Below, piece by piece: positions 33,314 to 33,325 of a stretch of DNA of 33,325 nt. Both the position numbers and the translations under genes were made by a program. This stretch comes from Clostridiaceae bacterium (GTDB taxonomy: Bacteria; Bacillota; Clostridia; Saccharofermentanales; DTU023), in the NCBI GenBank assembly GCA_012838795.1, contig DUOO01000062.1, positions 1 through 33,325 on the forward strand, written 5' to 3'. The notes beneath the pieces were generated by a model. It saw only the letters and a program-made list of their open reading frames with translations, had not been told where the DNA came from and searched no databases. The number at the start of each line of letters is the position of its first letter. The stretch's first letter is position 1.

Positions 33314-33325
33314 GGCCCGTTGGTC
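33314..33325 (+). tRNA. Start of a second tRNA, probably tRNA-Glu (truncated by window end)
   Basis: GGCCCGTTGGTC begins 4 bases after the CCA of the Met tRNA and matches the typical start of Bacillota tRNA-Glu. Only 12 bases are present, so the anticodon is outside the window. Confidence 0.6.

Overview
The window looks like a chromosomal segment of an anaerobic, low-GC, Gram-positive bacterium (Bacillota, most likely Clostridia). The grounds are AT-rich intergenic DNA, strong AGGAGG-type ribosome binding sites, a DnaD-type primosome gene next to a DnaC/DnaI-like loader, a class A penicillin-binding protein, VanW and NlpC/P60 wall proteins, and a single-chain pyruvate:ferredoxin oxidoreductase. 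I cannot name the species. The segment starts in the tail of an rRNA operon (5S rRNA plus terminator) and ends in a tRNA cluster (Met-CAT, then the first bases of a probable tRNA-Glu).

Region 1 (about 200-11,320) is accessory in character. A decayed IS66-type transposase fragment lies just after the rRNA terminator. Next comes a well-formed promoter (TTGATA, 17 bp, TATTAT) whose -10 box runs straight into a perfect 29-bp palindrome, and then ten co-directional genes: a three-part ribose-type ABC importer, a small cupin, an SMP-30/gluconolactonase-fold protein, a GntR/FCD regulator, a zinc alcohol dehydrogenase, a transketolase split into N and C subunits, and a CoA-acylating-type aldehyde dehydrogenase of the methylmalonate-semialdehyde family. 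There is no sugar kinase and no aldolase, so the split transketolase is the only evident C-C bond-cleaving enzyme. I read this as a candidate transketolase-based catabolic route for an unusual sugar, polyol or sugar acid. It is the most interesting part of the window, and its substrate is unknown.

Region 2 (11,418-21,863) holds housekeeping and cell-envelope genes. On the minus strand are an MTA/SAH-deaminase-type amidohydrolase and a class A PBP. On the plus strand are an SH3-NlpC/P60 hydrolase and a VanW protein. A minus-strand pair follows: a PHP phosphoesterase and a polyprenyl-linked GT2 glycosyltransferase.

Region 3 (21,993-29,321) is central carbon metabolism on the plus strand: a one-piece phosphoglycerate kinase-triosephosphate isomerase fusion, the cofactor-independent phosphoglycerate mutase gpmI, and the large PFOR nifJ. 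Together they cover part of lower glycolysis and then pyruvate to acetyl-CoA with reduced ferredoxin. Glyceraldehyde 3-phosphate from general metabolism could accept the C2 unit from the region 1 transketolase.

Region 4 (29,562-33,099) is a tightly overlapping operon: DnaD-like protein, DnaC/DnaI-like ATPase, acpS, and a membrane-anchored SH3 protein whose C-terminal NlpC/P60-like domain has lost all three expected catalytic residues. The tRNA cluster follows behind its own TTGACA-17-TATTAT promoter. No CRISPR array, intact insertion sequence or prophage gene was seen.
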